NCBI GenBank assembly: GCA_027623615.1
Contig: JAQBVH010000005.1
Coordinates: 1-17,746 of the forward strand
Direction: 5' to 3'
Origin: Planctomycetota bacterium
Lineage (GTDB): Bacteria > Planctomycetota > UBA1135 > GCA-002686595
DNA length: 17,746 bases
A program made the position numbers and the translations under genes. Shown piece after piece: positions 6,679 to 13,853 of this stretch. The notes under the pieces were generated by a model. The model did no database searches. It had not been told where the DNA came from and worked only from the letters and a program-made list of their open reading frames with translations. The first letter of the stretch is position 1; the number at the start of each line of letters is the position of its first letter.

Positions 6679-7818
6679 TCAGGAGCTGCCGATGGAGTTC
6701 ATGATCTCCATCAGCGGCAGGAACAGTGCGACGACGATGAAGCCGACGAAGCCTGCCATGAAGACGATGATGAGCGGCTCGAGCAGCTTGAACAAGGCAT
6801 CGATCTTGCGATCCACCGACTTCTCGTACGCGTCGGCAACCTTGAGCAGCATGTTGTCGAGTTCGCCCGTTTCCTCGCCGACGTCGACCATGTTCGTGAC
6901 CAGGTCGTCGAAGATGCCGCTCTCGCCCATGGGACGGGCGATGCCCTCACCCTCGCGGACGGTGCGGCGGATCTGCTCGACGCCCTCGATCAACACCTCG
7001 TTGGCGGTGGCGTCCCGCACGATCTCGAGGGCGTCCAGGTGCGGGACACCGGACTGGATCAGCGTGCCGAAGGTCCGGGCGAAGTGCGCAACCATCGAGC
7101 GCCGCAGCACGCCACCGAGCACAGGCACCTTGAGCAGGAAGGCGTGGGTGGCCTTGCGGTACGGCTGGGCGCGCACCATCAAGATCATGTGCAGGACCAC
7201 CAGCAGCACCGGCAGGCCGAAGACGAGATACCAGTACGTGATCGCGAAGTCCGAGCCATCGAGCAACACCTTCGTGATCTGGGGCAGCTCGATGTTGAAC
7301 GAGTCGAAGATCTCCTGGAACTTCGGGATCACGAACACGACGACGCCGGAGACCACGCCGACGGCGACGAGCACGACGATGATCGGGTAGATCATCGCGC
7401 CGATCACCTTGGACTTGATCTCGGCCGCCTTCTCGCGGAAGGTCGCCAGGCGATTGAGGATCCGGTCGAGCACACCGCCGGCCTCGCCGGCGCGCACCAT
7501 CGAGGCGTAGAGGTCGTCGAACACCTTGGGGTGCTTGCTCATCGCCTCCGAGAGCGGCGTACCGCCGGAGACGTCCTCGGTCATCTCCTGCAGGACCGAC
7601 TTGAACGGGCCGGGGCGCAGCTGACCCTCGAGCACGGTCAGCGCCTTGACGATCGGGATGCCCGCCTCGGACAGGGTGGCCAGCTGGACCGTGAAGTCGG
7701 TGATCAGGTCCGACTTGACCCGCCCACGACGACGCTTGCCTCCACCCCTGACCCCGCCGGCGGGCCTCGCCGAGGATGTGGGTTTCGGTCGCGAGGAGCG
7801 TTGGATGCGCTTGGCCAT
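6679..7818 (-). CDS. pilC: type IV pilus inner-membrane platform protein PilC (GspF family)
   Basis: This 379-residue polytopic protein is the inner-membrane platform on which the pilus ATPases act to extract or insert pilin. Two T2SSF domains lie at about 39-163 and 243-365. The first has DFTVQLATLSEAGIPIVKAL, GTPLSEAM and RAGEAGGVLDRIL. The second has FARTFGTLIQSGVPHLDAL, GEGIARPM and VGEETGELDNML. Membrane helices are at about 142-164, 195-214 and 347-370. The first 34 residues are highly basic (Lys/Arg/Gly-rich) with no membrane segment. ATG at 7818 has no ribosome site: the 24 bases before it are two copies of a 12-base repeat. It lies 34 bases after the second PilB/GspE ATPase gene, so it is the last gene of the motor operon. 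GspF of a type II secretion system is the alternative, but the neighbouring PilT argues for pili. Confidence 0.92.
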   Translation of the reverse strand: MAKRIQRSSRPKPTSSARPAGGVRGGGKRRRGRVKSDLITDFTVQLATLSEAGIPIVKALTVLEGQLRPGPFKSVLQEMTEDVSGGTPLSEAMSKHPKVFDDLYASMVRAGEAGGVLDRILNRLATFREKAAEIKSKVIGAMIYPIIVVLVAVGVVSGVVVFVIPKFQEIFDSFNIELPQITKVLLDGSDFAITYWYLVFGLPVLLVVLHMILMVRAQPYRKATHAFLLKVPVLGGVLRRSMVAHFARTFGTLIQSGVPHLDALEIVRDATANEVLIEGVEQIRRTVREGEGIARPMGESGIFDDLVTNMVDVGEETGELDNMLLKVADAYEKSVDRKIDALFKLLEPLIIVFMAGFVGFIVVALFLPLMEIMNSIGSS

Positions 7819-7842
7819 GGTGTCGTCGTCGGTGTCGTCGTC
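7819..7842 (-). repeat. two tandem copies of a 12-base repeat directly before pilC
   Basis: On the minus strand the sequence immediately before ATG at 7818 is GACGACGACACC repeated twice without mismatch. It fills most of the 34-base gap after the GspE/PilB stop and leaves no room for a Shine-Dalgarno site. Confidence 0.9.
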
Positions 7843-7852
7843 TCGGAGTGGG

Positions 7853-9520
7853 CTACAGCGAGGTCTCGCGCAGGACCTCTTCGATCGTGGTCAAGCCGGA
7901 GGTGACCGCGATGAGGCCGCGCTCGCGCAGGGTCTGCATGCCGCCGCGCAGGGCGGCCTGGCGCACCTCGTCGGTCGAGCTGTTGGCGAGGATCGCCGTG
8001 CGCACATCGCCGCTGACCATCATCACCTCGAAGATGCCCGTCCGGCCCTTGTAGCCGGTGTGGTGGCAGGCGTCGCAACCCTTGCCGTAGTAGAAGGACA
8101 GGCCGCGCATGCGCTCGGCGTCGGGGCCGAGCTCCATGAGGAGCTCTTCGTCGGGCTCGTAGCTCAGCTTGCAACCCGGGCAGATACAGCGCACGAGGCG
8201 CTGGGCCACGACCGCCTCGAGGGTGGCCGTGATCAGGAAGGGCTCGACCCCCATGTCGATCAGGCGCGTGACCGTCGAGGGCGCGTCGTTCGTGTGGATC
8301 GTGGCGAAGACGGTGTGACCGGTCAGGCTGGCTTCGACCGCGGTGTCGGCCGTGTCCTCGTCGCGGATCTCCCCCACCAGGATCTTGTCCGGGTCCTGAC
8401 GCAGGATCGAGCGCAAGACGGCCCCGTAGGTCACGCCGATGTCCTCGTTGATCGGCACCTGCACGATCCCGGCGATGTCGTATTCGACCGGGTCCTCGAC
8501 GGTGATGATCTTGACGTCCGGCTGGTTGGCCTCCGAGAGCATCGCGTACAGGGTCGTCGTCTTGCCAGAGCCGGTCGGGCCCGTGACGAGCACGATCCCG
8601 TGGGGCAGCTGGGTCAACGCGAGCAGGACGGCCTCGTCCTCCACCTGCAGGCCGAGGGCCTTGAGGTTCAGGTTGACGGCGCTGCGGTCGAGGATCCGCA
8701 TCACACAGCCTTCCCCCGCGGGCCCGGGCAGGGTGGCCACGCGCAGGTCGACCGGGCGTCCATCGATCGAGAGCTCGATACGCCCGTCCTGGGGCATGCG
8801 CGTCTCGGTGATGTCGAGGTCCGACATGACCTTGATGCGCGCGACGAGCGGTAGGGACAGGTGCGTGGGCGGGGCTTCGACCTCGTACAGGGAGCCGTCC
8901 ACCCGGTAGCGGATGCGGAACGAGTCCTCGTACACCTCGAAGTGCACGTCGCTGGCTCGGTCGCGGATTGCCCGGTGCAGGATCGAGTTCAAGAGGCGCA
9001 CGACCGGCAGGCTCTGAGCCGCGGTCTCGGCGTCGGCGCCCTGCATCGCGCGCGCCGCGTCGGCGATCGCGTCCGCGAGGCTCTGCTCTTCGCCGTAGTG
9101 CTTGTTGACCAGCTTGCGAATGAGCTCGCCGTCCCCCACCGCGCCGCGCACCGAGGAGCCGGTCGAGAAGGACAGGTCCTCGAGCACCGCCGTGTTGAGC
9201 GGGTCGGAGATCGCGATGACGAGGGTGCCGGCCTCGATCTTGAACGGCAGCACGCCGTAGGTGTGCGCGGACGACCCGTCGACGAGGGCCAGCGCGTCCG
9301 GGTCGGGAGTGATCGCGCTCAAGTCGACCGTCTCGAGGCCAGCCTGCTCGCCCAGCGCCATGGCGATATCGCCCGAGGTACAGGCGCCCATGTCGACCAG
9401 GCACTGACCGATCAGCCCCCCGCCCTTGCGCTGGGAGCCCATGGCCTGCTGGACCTGGGACTCCTTGATCACGCCCCGGGCCTTGAGTATCTGCCCGAGG
9501 AGCTGTCGCCCTGCGCTCAC
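7853..9520 (-). CDS. pilB: PilB/GspE-type pilus assembly ATPase (canonical motifs)
   Basis: This 555-residue cytoplasmic hexameric ATPase powers pilin polymerisation through PilC. Residues 5-145 form a MshEN/T2SSE N-terminal domain (LLGQILKARGVIKESQVQQAM). The N2 domain spans about 172-285 (RASDVHFEVYEDSFRIRYRVDG). The ATPase core has Walker A GPTGSGKTT at 314-322 (Lys320), VEDPVEYDI at 341-349, LRQDPDKILVGEIRD with Walker B Glu384, and IHTNDAP. A zinc site is complete: Cys447-Cys450 and Cys482-Cys485. GTG at 9520 overlaps the pilT stop as GTGA, with TGGAGG upstream inside pilT. All motifs are intact, and it sits next to pilC, so it is the best candidate for the main extension motor. A GspE role in type II secretion cannot be excluded, but no other type II genes are here. 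The symbol is a best guess between two paralogues. Confidence 0.9.
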   Translation of the reverse strand: MSAGRQLLGQILKARGVIKESQVQQAMGSQRKGGGLIGQCLVDMGACTSGDIAMALGEQAGLETVDLSAITPDPDALALVDGSSAHTYGVLPFKIEAGTLVIAISDPLNTAVLEDLSFSTGSSVRGAVGDGELIRKLVNKHYGEEQSLADAIADAARAMQGADAETAAQSLPVVRLLNSILHRAIRDRASDVHFEVYEDSFRIRYRVDGSLYEVEAPPTHLSLPLVARIKVMSDLDITETRMPQDGRIELSIDGRPVDLRVATLPGPAGEGCVMRILDRSAVNLNLKALGLQVEDEAVLLALTQLPHGIVLVTGPTGSGKTTTLYAMLSEANQPDVKIITVEDPVEYDIAGIVQVPINEDIGVTYGAVLRSILRQDPDKILVGEIRDEDTADTAVEASLTGHTVFATIHTNDAPSTVTRLIDMGVEPFLITATLEAVVAQRLVRCICPGCKLSYEPDEELLMELGPDAERMRGLSFYYGKGCDACHHTGYKGRTGIFEVMMVSGDVRTAILANSSTDEVRQAALRGGMQTLRERGLIAVTSGLTTIEEVLRETSL

Positions 9521-10569
9521 AGGCGGGCCTCCACATCGCGGGGATCCTGCGCGTACTCGAGGGCGACCTCCTGGGAGATCACGCCCTGCCCGACCAGCTC
9601 GACGATGTGGTCATCGAGGGTGACCATGCCCATGCGGCGCGAGGTCTGAATCGTCGACTGGATCTTGTTCGTCTCGTTCTTGCGGATCAGGTTGCCGATC
9701 GCGGGCACGTTGATCATGACCTCGAAGCCAGCCACGCGGCCCTTGCCGCCGACCCGGGGCATCAGCACCTGCGAGATGACCGCGACCAGCGACACGGAGA
9801 GCTGCGCCCGGATCTGCTCCTGCTGGTTGGCCGGGAAGGCGTCGATCATGCGGTTGACGGTGCGCGACGAACCGGTGGTGTGTAGGGTGCCGAAGACCAG
9901 GTGACCGGTCTCGGCCGCGGTGATCGCGGCGGAGATGGTCTCGAGGTCCCGCATCTCGCCGAGCAGGATCACGTCGGGGTCCTGGCGCAGCACGCGGCGC
10001 ATGGCCTCGACGAAGTCCGGCACGTCCGTGCCGACCTCGCGCTGGGTGACCAGGCCCTTGCCGTGGGAGTGATAGAACTCGATCGGGTCCTCGATCGTGA
10101 CGATGTGCCGGTCCTGGTTCTGGTTGATCCAGTCGACCATCGTCGCGAGGGTCGTCGACTTACCCGAGCCGGTCGGCCCCGTGACCAGGATCAACCCGCG
10201 CGGACGCGTGAGCAGGTTCTTGCAGGCAGCCGGGAGGCCGATCTGATCGAAGGTGAGCAGCTCGCTGGGGATCAGGCGCAGGATCGCCGTGTGGCGACCA
10301 CGCTGGCGCAGGCACGAGACGCGGAAGCGGTTGCCGCTGGGGTGCGCGAGACCGATGTCGGTGGTGCCGCCCTCGACCAGCTCGGCCCAGTGCTTCTCAT
10401 CACACAACTCGCGGCACATGGCCTCGGCTTGCTCGTCGGTGAGCAGGGCCTCGCCGATCGCCTCGAGGCGACCGTGCAGGCGCACCACCGGCGGCCGACC
10501 TGGGTTCAAGTGGAGGTCGGAGGCCCCCAACTCGATCGTCTTGGTCATCAGCTCGAGCGCGGTGGTCAT
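9517..10569 (-). CDS. pilT: type IV pilus retraction ATPase PilT
   Basis: This 350-residue ATPase drives pilus depolymerisation and twitching motility. The N-terminal PAS-like domain runs over about 1-105 (GASDLHLNPGRPPVVRLHGRL, NRFRVSCLRQRG). The core has Walker A GPTGSGKSTT at 131-140 (Lys137), VTIEDPIEFYHSH at 157-169, LRQDPDVILLGEMRD with Glu205, and LHTTGSSRTVNRMIDAFP. The C-terminal PilT signature usually reads AIRNLIRE; here it is AIGNLIRK at 290-297, with two changes. The length fits PilT (about 340-370) and not the longer PilB. ATG at 10569 is preceded by GGAAGGA inside the end of the upstream PilB gene, three bases after whose stop it starts. PilU is an alternative subtype; the GMVTLDD end suits either. 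Confidence 0.93.
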   Translation of the reverse strand: MTTALELMTKTIELGASDLHLNPGRPPVVRLHGRLEAIGEALLTDEQAEAMCRELCDEKHWAELVEGGTTDIGLAHPSGNRFRVSCLRQRGRHTAILRLIPSELLTFDQIGLPAACKNLLTRPRGLILVTGPTGSGKSTTLATMVDWINQNQDRHIVTIEDPIEFYHSHGKGLVTQREVGTDVPDFVEAMRRVLRQDPDVILLGEMRDLETISAAITAAETGHLVFGTLHTTGSSRTVNRMIDAFPANQQEQIRAQLSVSLVAVISQVLMPRVGGKGRVAGFEVMINVPAIGNLIRKNETNKIQSTIQTSRRMGMVTLDDHIVELVGQGVISQEVALEYAQDPRDVEARL

Positions 10570-10572
10570 GTC

Positions 10573-12219
10573 TCAATCCTTCCGGCGGCAGACCCGCAGG
10601 ACTTCGGTCACGGTGGTGACGCCTTCGGTGACCTTGCGGGCGCCGTCACGGATCAACCCGCGCAGGGCGCCGGTCGACAGGGCCGAGCTGCGGAGCTCGT
10701 CGAGGGGGGTCTCGCGGAAGGTCATGTCCCGCAGGTTGCTGTCCATGAAGAGGCGCTCGTAGAGCGCGACCCGTCCGCGGTATCCCGAGCCCTCGCACTC
10801 CCGGCAGCCGACCGGGCCGCGGAACTGCCCGGTCACCGACGCAGGTTCGAGGCCGATCGACTCGATCTCGGTGGGGTCGGGATCGTAGGACTTGGCGCAG
10901 CTGCAGAGGCGTCGCACCAGGCGCTGGGCGAGCACCGCGTTGACCGAGGCCGAGACCAGGAACGGCTTGACGCCAAGGTCGCTGAGCCGCGTCAGGGCGG
11001 AGGGCGCATCGTTCGTGTGCAGGGTCGAGAACACCAGGTGGCCGGTCAACGCAGCTTGGATCGCGATCTCCGCGGTCTCGAGGTCCCGGATCTCACCGAC
11101 CAGGATGATGTTCGGCGCGCAACGCAGCATCGCCTTGAGGATGCGCGCGAACGACAGGCCGATCTTGTCGAACACCTGGACCTGGTTCAGCCCGCTGATG
11201 TGGTACTCGACGGGGTCCTCGGCGGTGATGATCTTGACGTCCGAGCGGTTGAGCTCCTGCAGCGCCGCGTAGAGGGTCGTCGTCTTGCCAGAGCCGGTCG
11301 GGCCCGTCACGAGCACGATCCCGTTGGGCCGCGAGATGACCTTCTTGAACCACGCGTTGTCCTCGCTCGAGAAGCCCAGGTCGCGCAGGCTCATCAGGTT
11401 CGCCGTCCGGTCGAGCAGACGCATGACCATCGTCTCGCCGTGGTTGGCCGGCAGGATCGAGGCGCGCACGTCGATGCTGCGCCCCGAGATGGTCAAGCCG
11501 ATGCGCCCGTCCTGGGGCTTGCGCTTCTCGGCGATGTCCATCCTGGCCATGATCTTGAGGCGAGACATCAACGGCGCCCCGAGGTGCTCGGGGTGCTCCG
11601 CCATGTCGCGCAACATCCCGTCCACCCGATAGCGCACGCGCACCCGGCCGTGGCCTGGCTCGACGTGGATGTCGGAGGCCCGCATCGCGAGGGCGTCCGA
11701 GAACATGCGCGTCACCAGCCGCACGATGGGCGCGTCGTCGCCGTCCCCATCCGAGCTGGAGGACATGGCGGCGGCCACGTTCTCCTCGCCGCCGCTCACA
11801 CCGTAGAAGCGCTGCATGGCGCGCTTGTGGGCGCTCGGGGTCGACAGGGCGCAGGCCACCTCGCCGCCGATCACGAACGAGAGCTGGTCGGCGATGATGC
11901 GCTTGAAGGGGTCGTCGACGGCGACGACCAGCTTCCCGCCCTTCTCCATCAGGGGCAGAATGCCCTGGTCGGTCGCCACCTCGGAAGGCACCCGCGCCAG
12001 GATCGCCGCGTTCGGCTTGCCCTTGTCCAGATCGACGAAGGGCATCCCGTTCTGCTTCGCGATCGCCCGGAAGAGGCTCGACTCGTCGCAGAGGGACAGG
12101 TCCAGCACCGCCTCGGCCAGGGTCCGGTCGCCCCCCCTCGTGTGGGACATCGCCTCGCGGAGCTGAGCGTCGGTCAGTGCGCCGGAGGCGATGAGGATTT
12201 CGCCGAGTTCGGAAGACAA
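10573..12219 (-). CDS. PilB/GspE-type pilus assembly ATPase (divergent paralogue)
   Basis: This 548-residue ATPase is the first gene of the motor operon. An N-terminal MshEN-like domain covers residues 1-140 (LGEILIASGALTDAQLREAM), followed by an acidic Ser/Asp linker at 150-163. The N2 domain has RASDIHVEPGHGRVRVRYRVDG. The core has Walker A GPTGSGKTT at 306-314 (Lys312), AEDPVEYHI, IILVGEIRD with Glu376, and LHTNDAP. Two usually conserved sites differ: the stretch before Walker B reads LRCAPN where LRQDPD is typical, and the zinc site is Cys439-Ser-Cys441 (CxC) with Cys472-Cys475 instead of two CxxC pairs. The protein should still hydrolyse ATP. Its only usable start is TTG at 12219, because a TAG lies in frame at 12253-12255 and no other start codon follows it; no clear ribosome site is seen. 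It may be an alternative extension motor or a regulatory partner of the second ATPase. Confidence 0.9.
   Translation of the reverse strand: MSSELGEILIASGALTDAQLREAMSHTRGGDRTLAEAVLDLSLCDESSLFRAIAKQNGMPFVDLDKGKPNAAILARVPSEVATDQGILPLMEKGGKLVVAVDDPFKRIIADQLSFVIGGEVACALSTPSAHKRAMQRFYGVSGGEENVAAAMSSSSDGDGDDAPIVRLVTRMFSDALAMRASDIHVEPGHGRVRVRYRVDGMLRDMAEHPEHLGAPLMSRLKIMARMDIAEKRKPQDGRIGLTISGRSIDVRASILPANHGETMVMRLLDRTANLMSLRDLGFSSEDNAWFKKVISRPNGIVLVTGPTGSGKTTTLYAALQELNRSDVKIITAEDPVEYHISGLNQVQVFDKIGLSFARILKAMLRCAPNIILVGEIRDLETAEIAIQAALTGHLVFSTLHTNDAPSALTRLSDLGVKPFLVSASVNAVLAQRLVRRLCSCAKSYDPDPTEIESIGLEPASVTGQFRGPVGCRECEGSGYRGRVALYERLFMDSNLRDMTFRETPLDELRSSALSTGALRGLIRDGARKVTEGVTTVTEVLRVCRRKD
10577..10583 (-). 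promoter_or_regulatory. ribosome binding site of pilT inside the upstream ATPase gene
   Basis: GGAAGGA on the minus strand lies seven bases before ATG at 10569 and within the last codons of the upstream PilB-like gene. This favours coupled translation. Confidence 0.7.
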
Positions 12220-12514
12220 GGTCGGAGGGTGAAGCTGGGGGGATCGCGGGCCCTATCGCCCGAGGGCGGAGCAGGATACGAAAAACCCCGCCGCGAGCGC
12301 TGCGCTCAACCCAGGATGGCCGCTTCCGCACCTGCCCCGGGGGGGCGAGCTGGGAGGAGCTCGCTCGAAATGCGGCGAAAAACCTCCCCTCCCCGCCCGC
12401 GAGTCGCGCGTCCTGAGCTGCGTGGCCAGTCCAAGTACGTGAGGCCGCCTCCCACGCCCCAACCAGCCGCGACCCCAGCCGAACAAGTCCGATTTCATCG
12501 ACCGTCTCTTCGCC
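12220..12514. other. divergent intergenic region between the pilus operon and the TPR gene
   Basis: This 295-base GC-rich spacer should hold the promoters of both flanking genes. I see no gene in it. The only structures visible are a short perfect palindrome GAGCGC-T-GCGCTC (12295-12307) and, on the minus strand, a TATCCT-like -10 hexamer (12278-12273) without a well-placed -35. A sigma54 or alternative promoter cannot be confirmed. Minus-strand open frames here have shadow-like composition. Confidence 0.5.
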
Positions 12515-13756
12515 GTGCTCGGAGCGCTGGCCCAGGTCCTGGCCTACCTGCTGTTCCTGGCTCTCATGGGGTTCCTCGCGGCAGCCCGGGACTTCGAGGA
12601 GGACGCGACGGAGGCGCGGGCGCGCTACGAGGAGGGGGACTACCAGGCCGCCGCGGACCAGTGGACCGAGTTCCTGGGGGACTGGCGCTGGCTGGATCCC
12701 GTCCGAATCCGGGTCGTCCAACGGTGGCGCATGGCGATTGCCCTGCGCGGCCGCGCCAAGGCCCTCCGGGGGCTGGATCGCTCCGATGAGGCGATCGACG
12801 ATATGGGCTGGGCGCTCGAGCTGCTCGAGGGTGACGAGGACCACGGCTGGCTAGCCGCCCGCATCTACACCGACCGCGGAACAGCTCACCGCATCGCCGG
12901 GGACCAGGCACGGGCGCTCGCAGACCTGACGGCGAGCATTGACCTCGACCCGGACGAGTACTTCCCACGCTACCAGCGCGCCAAGTGCTGGCACCTGGCC
13001 GGGGAGCACGGGCGGGCAGTCGAGGAGGCGAACGCCGCGCTCGCGCTCCTGCTCGGGGAGGAGGACCCGGCGAACCACCCCGATCACATCCGGATCCTGG
13101 ACCTACGACGGGCTGGCCACACCGAACTCGAGCAACACGCGCTGGCCGCGCAGGACCTCAGCGAGCTCATGGCACTCGAACCGACGGAGAACCGACGGCT
13201 CCAGCGCTCCGAGTCCCTGCGCAACGCACAGGACTTCGAGGGCGCGCTCGCGGACCTCGATGTCCTCGTCGTTGAGCACGAGACCTGCAGGTATCGACAG
13301 GAACGCGCCGGAGTGCTCCTCATGCTCGACCGCCATGAGGAGGCGCTCCAGGACGCGCAGCGAGCCGTGGAGCTCGACCCGTCCGACTTTCTGAGCCACG
13401 GTTGGCTGTCATTGTGCAAGCTCGAAGTCGGGGACCCCGAGGGTGCGCTTGAGAGCCTGGATCGGTGTGGCGCGATCTCCACCGTAGACCCGGGACGGAC
13501 GGCCTTCGCTGAGCTGTGCCGGTCGATCGCCGAGCGGCACTCGCGGGCAGACCAGACCGACCTCGCGCTGCGCTACCTCGCCGTCTCGATCCAAGTCGAC
13601 GCCACCTGCGCCGCCTACCTGACGCGCGGCAAGCTGCTCGAGGACCTCGGGCAGCTTGACGAGGCCTGGGCGGACTTTCGCACCGCGCGCTCGATCGACC
13701 CCAGCGACCTCGGGGCGCAGGAGCGCCTTGCAGCCCTCGAGGCTGCGCGCGAGTGA
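12515..13756 (+). CDS. membrane-anchored TPR-repeat protein
   Basis: This 413-residue protein is probably a scaffold for protein-protein contacts, held at the inner membrane. Residues 1-23 are hydrophobic (ALAQVLAYLLFLALMGFLAAA) and act as an uncleaved anchor or signal. The rest is at least seven tetratricopeptide-like helical pairs, for example ARYEEGDYQAAADQW, RAKALRGLDRSDEAIDDM, RGTAHRIAGDQARALADLTASIDLDP, RAGVLLMLDRHEEALQDAQRAVELDP and RGKLLEDLGQLDEAWADFRTARSIDP. Several repeats end with the typical LDP/IDP turn. The start is uncertain: GTG at 12515 has no ribosome site, while the frame stays open upstream to a TGA at 12440 with no standard start codon. ATG at 12566 would lose most of the anchor. 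It is transcribed away from the pilus operon, so a pilus role (PilF/PilW-like) is possible but unproven. Confidence 0.82.
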   Translation: MLGALAQVLAYLLFLALMGFLAAARDFEEDATEARARYEEGDYQAAADQWTEFLGDWRWLDPVRIRVVQRWRMAIALRGRAKALRGLDRSDEAIDDMGWALELLEGDEDHGWLAARIYTDRGTAHRIAGDQARALADLTASIDLDPDEYFPRYQRAKCWHLAGEHGRAVEEANAALALLLGEEDPANHPDHIRILDLRRAGHTELEQHALAAQDLSELMALEPTENRRLQRSESLRNAQDFEGALADLDVLVVEHETCRYRQERAGVLLMLDRHEEALQDAQRAVELDPSDFLSHGWLSLCKLEVGDPEGALESLDRCGAISTVDPGRTAFAELCRSIAERHSRADQTDLALRYLAVSIQVDATCAAYLTRGKLLEDLGQLDEAWADFRTARSIDPSDLGAQERLAALEAARE

Positions 13757-13799
13757 GCGGCGTGCCTCCCTCGCCCTCCCGCCGCCGGCTGCCGAACGA

Positions 13800-13837
13800 G
13801 AACGGCCCCCCGCGATGCCGATCGCAGGGGGCCGTTC
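13800..13837. terminator. strong hairpin between convergent genes
   Basis: GAACGGCCCCC (13800-13810, first base G at 13800) pairs with GGGGGCCGTTC (13827-13837). After one mismatch GCGAT (13812-13816) pairs with ATCGC (13821-13825) around a GCCG loop. This gives 16 paired positions in 38 bases. It lies 43 bases after the TPR gene stop and 16 bases after the stop of the convergent DUF1573 gene. It lacks a T run on either strand, so it may act as a two-way RNA 3'-end structure or need Rho. Confidence 0.6.
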
Positions 13838-13853
13838 CGTGAGGCGCGCGGGA

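Noticed and set aside
6607..7905. A 432-codon plus-strand frame rich in His, Asp and Glu opposite pilC
   Set aside because: The composition reflects the reverse complement of pilC codons. No domain or start signal is present.
7704..9536. A 610-codon minus-strand open frame overlapping the second PilB/GspE gene
   Set aside because: It is in another frame of the same strand, is Arg/Gly/Pro-rich, and lacks any domain, while the GspE frame carries Walker motifs and zinc cysteines.
12253..12498. An 81-codon minus-strand frame in the divergent spacer
   Set aside because: Gly/Arg/Pro-rich, no ribosome site and no recognisable motif, ending just before the pilus operon start. It is probably spurious.
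9901..12789. A 962-codon plus-strand open frame opposite the pilT and first PilB genes
   Set aside because: Its product is a low-complexity mix rich in Arg, Asp, Gly, His and Gln, as expected opposite GC-rich genes. The minus strand has complete ATPase motifs over the same bases.
11093..12844. A 583-codon minus-strand open frame across the first PilB gene and the divergent spacer
   Set aside because: Frame shadow of the ATPase gene with Arg/Gly/Asp-rich composition. It also crosses the opposite-strand TPR gene.
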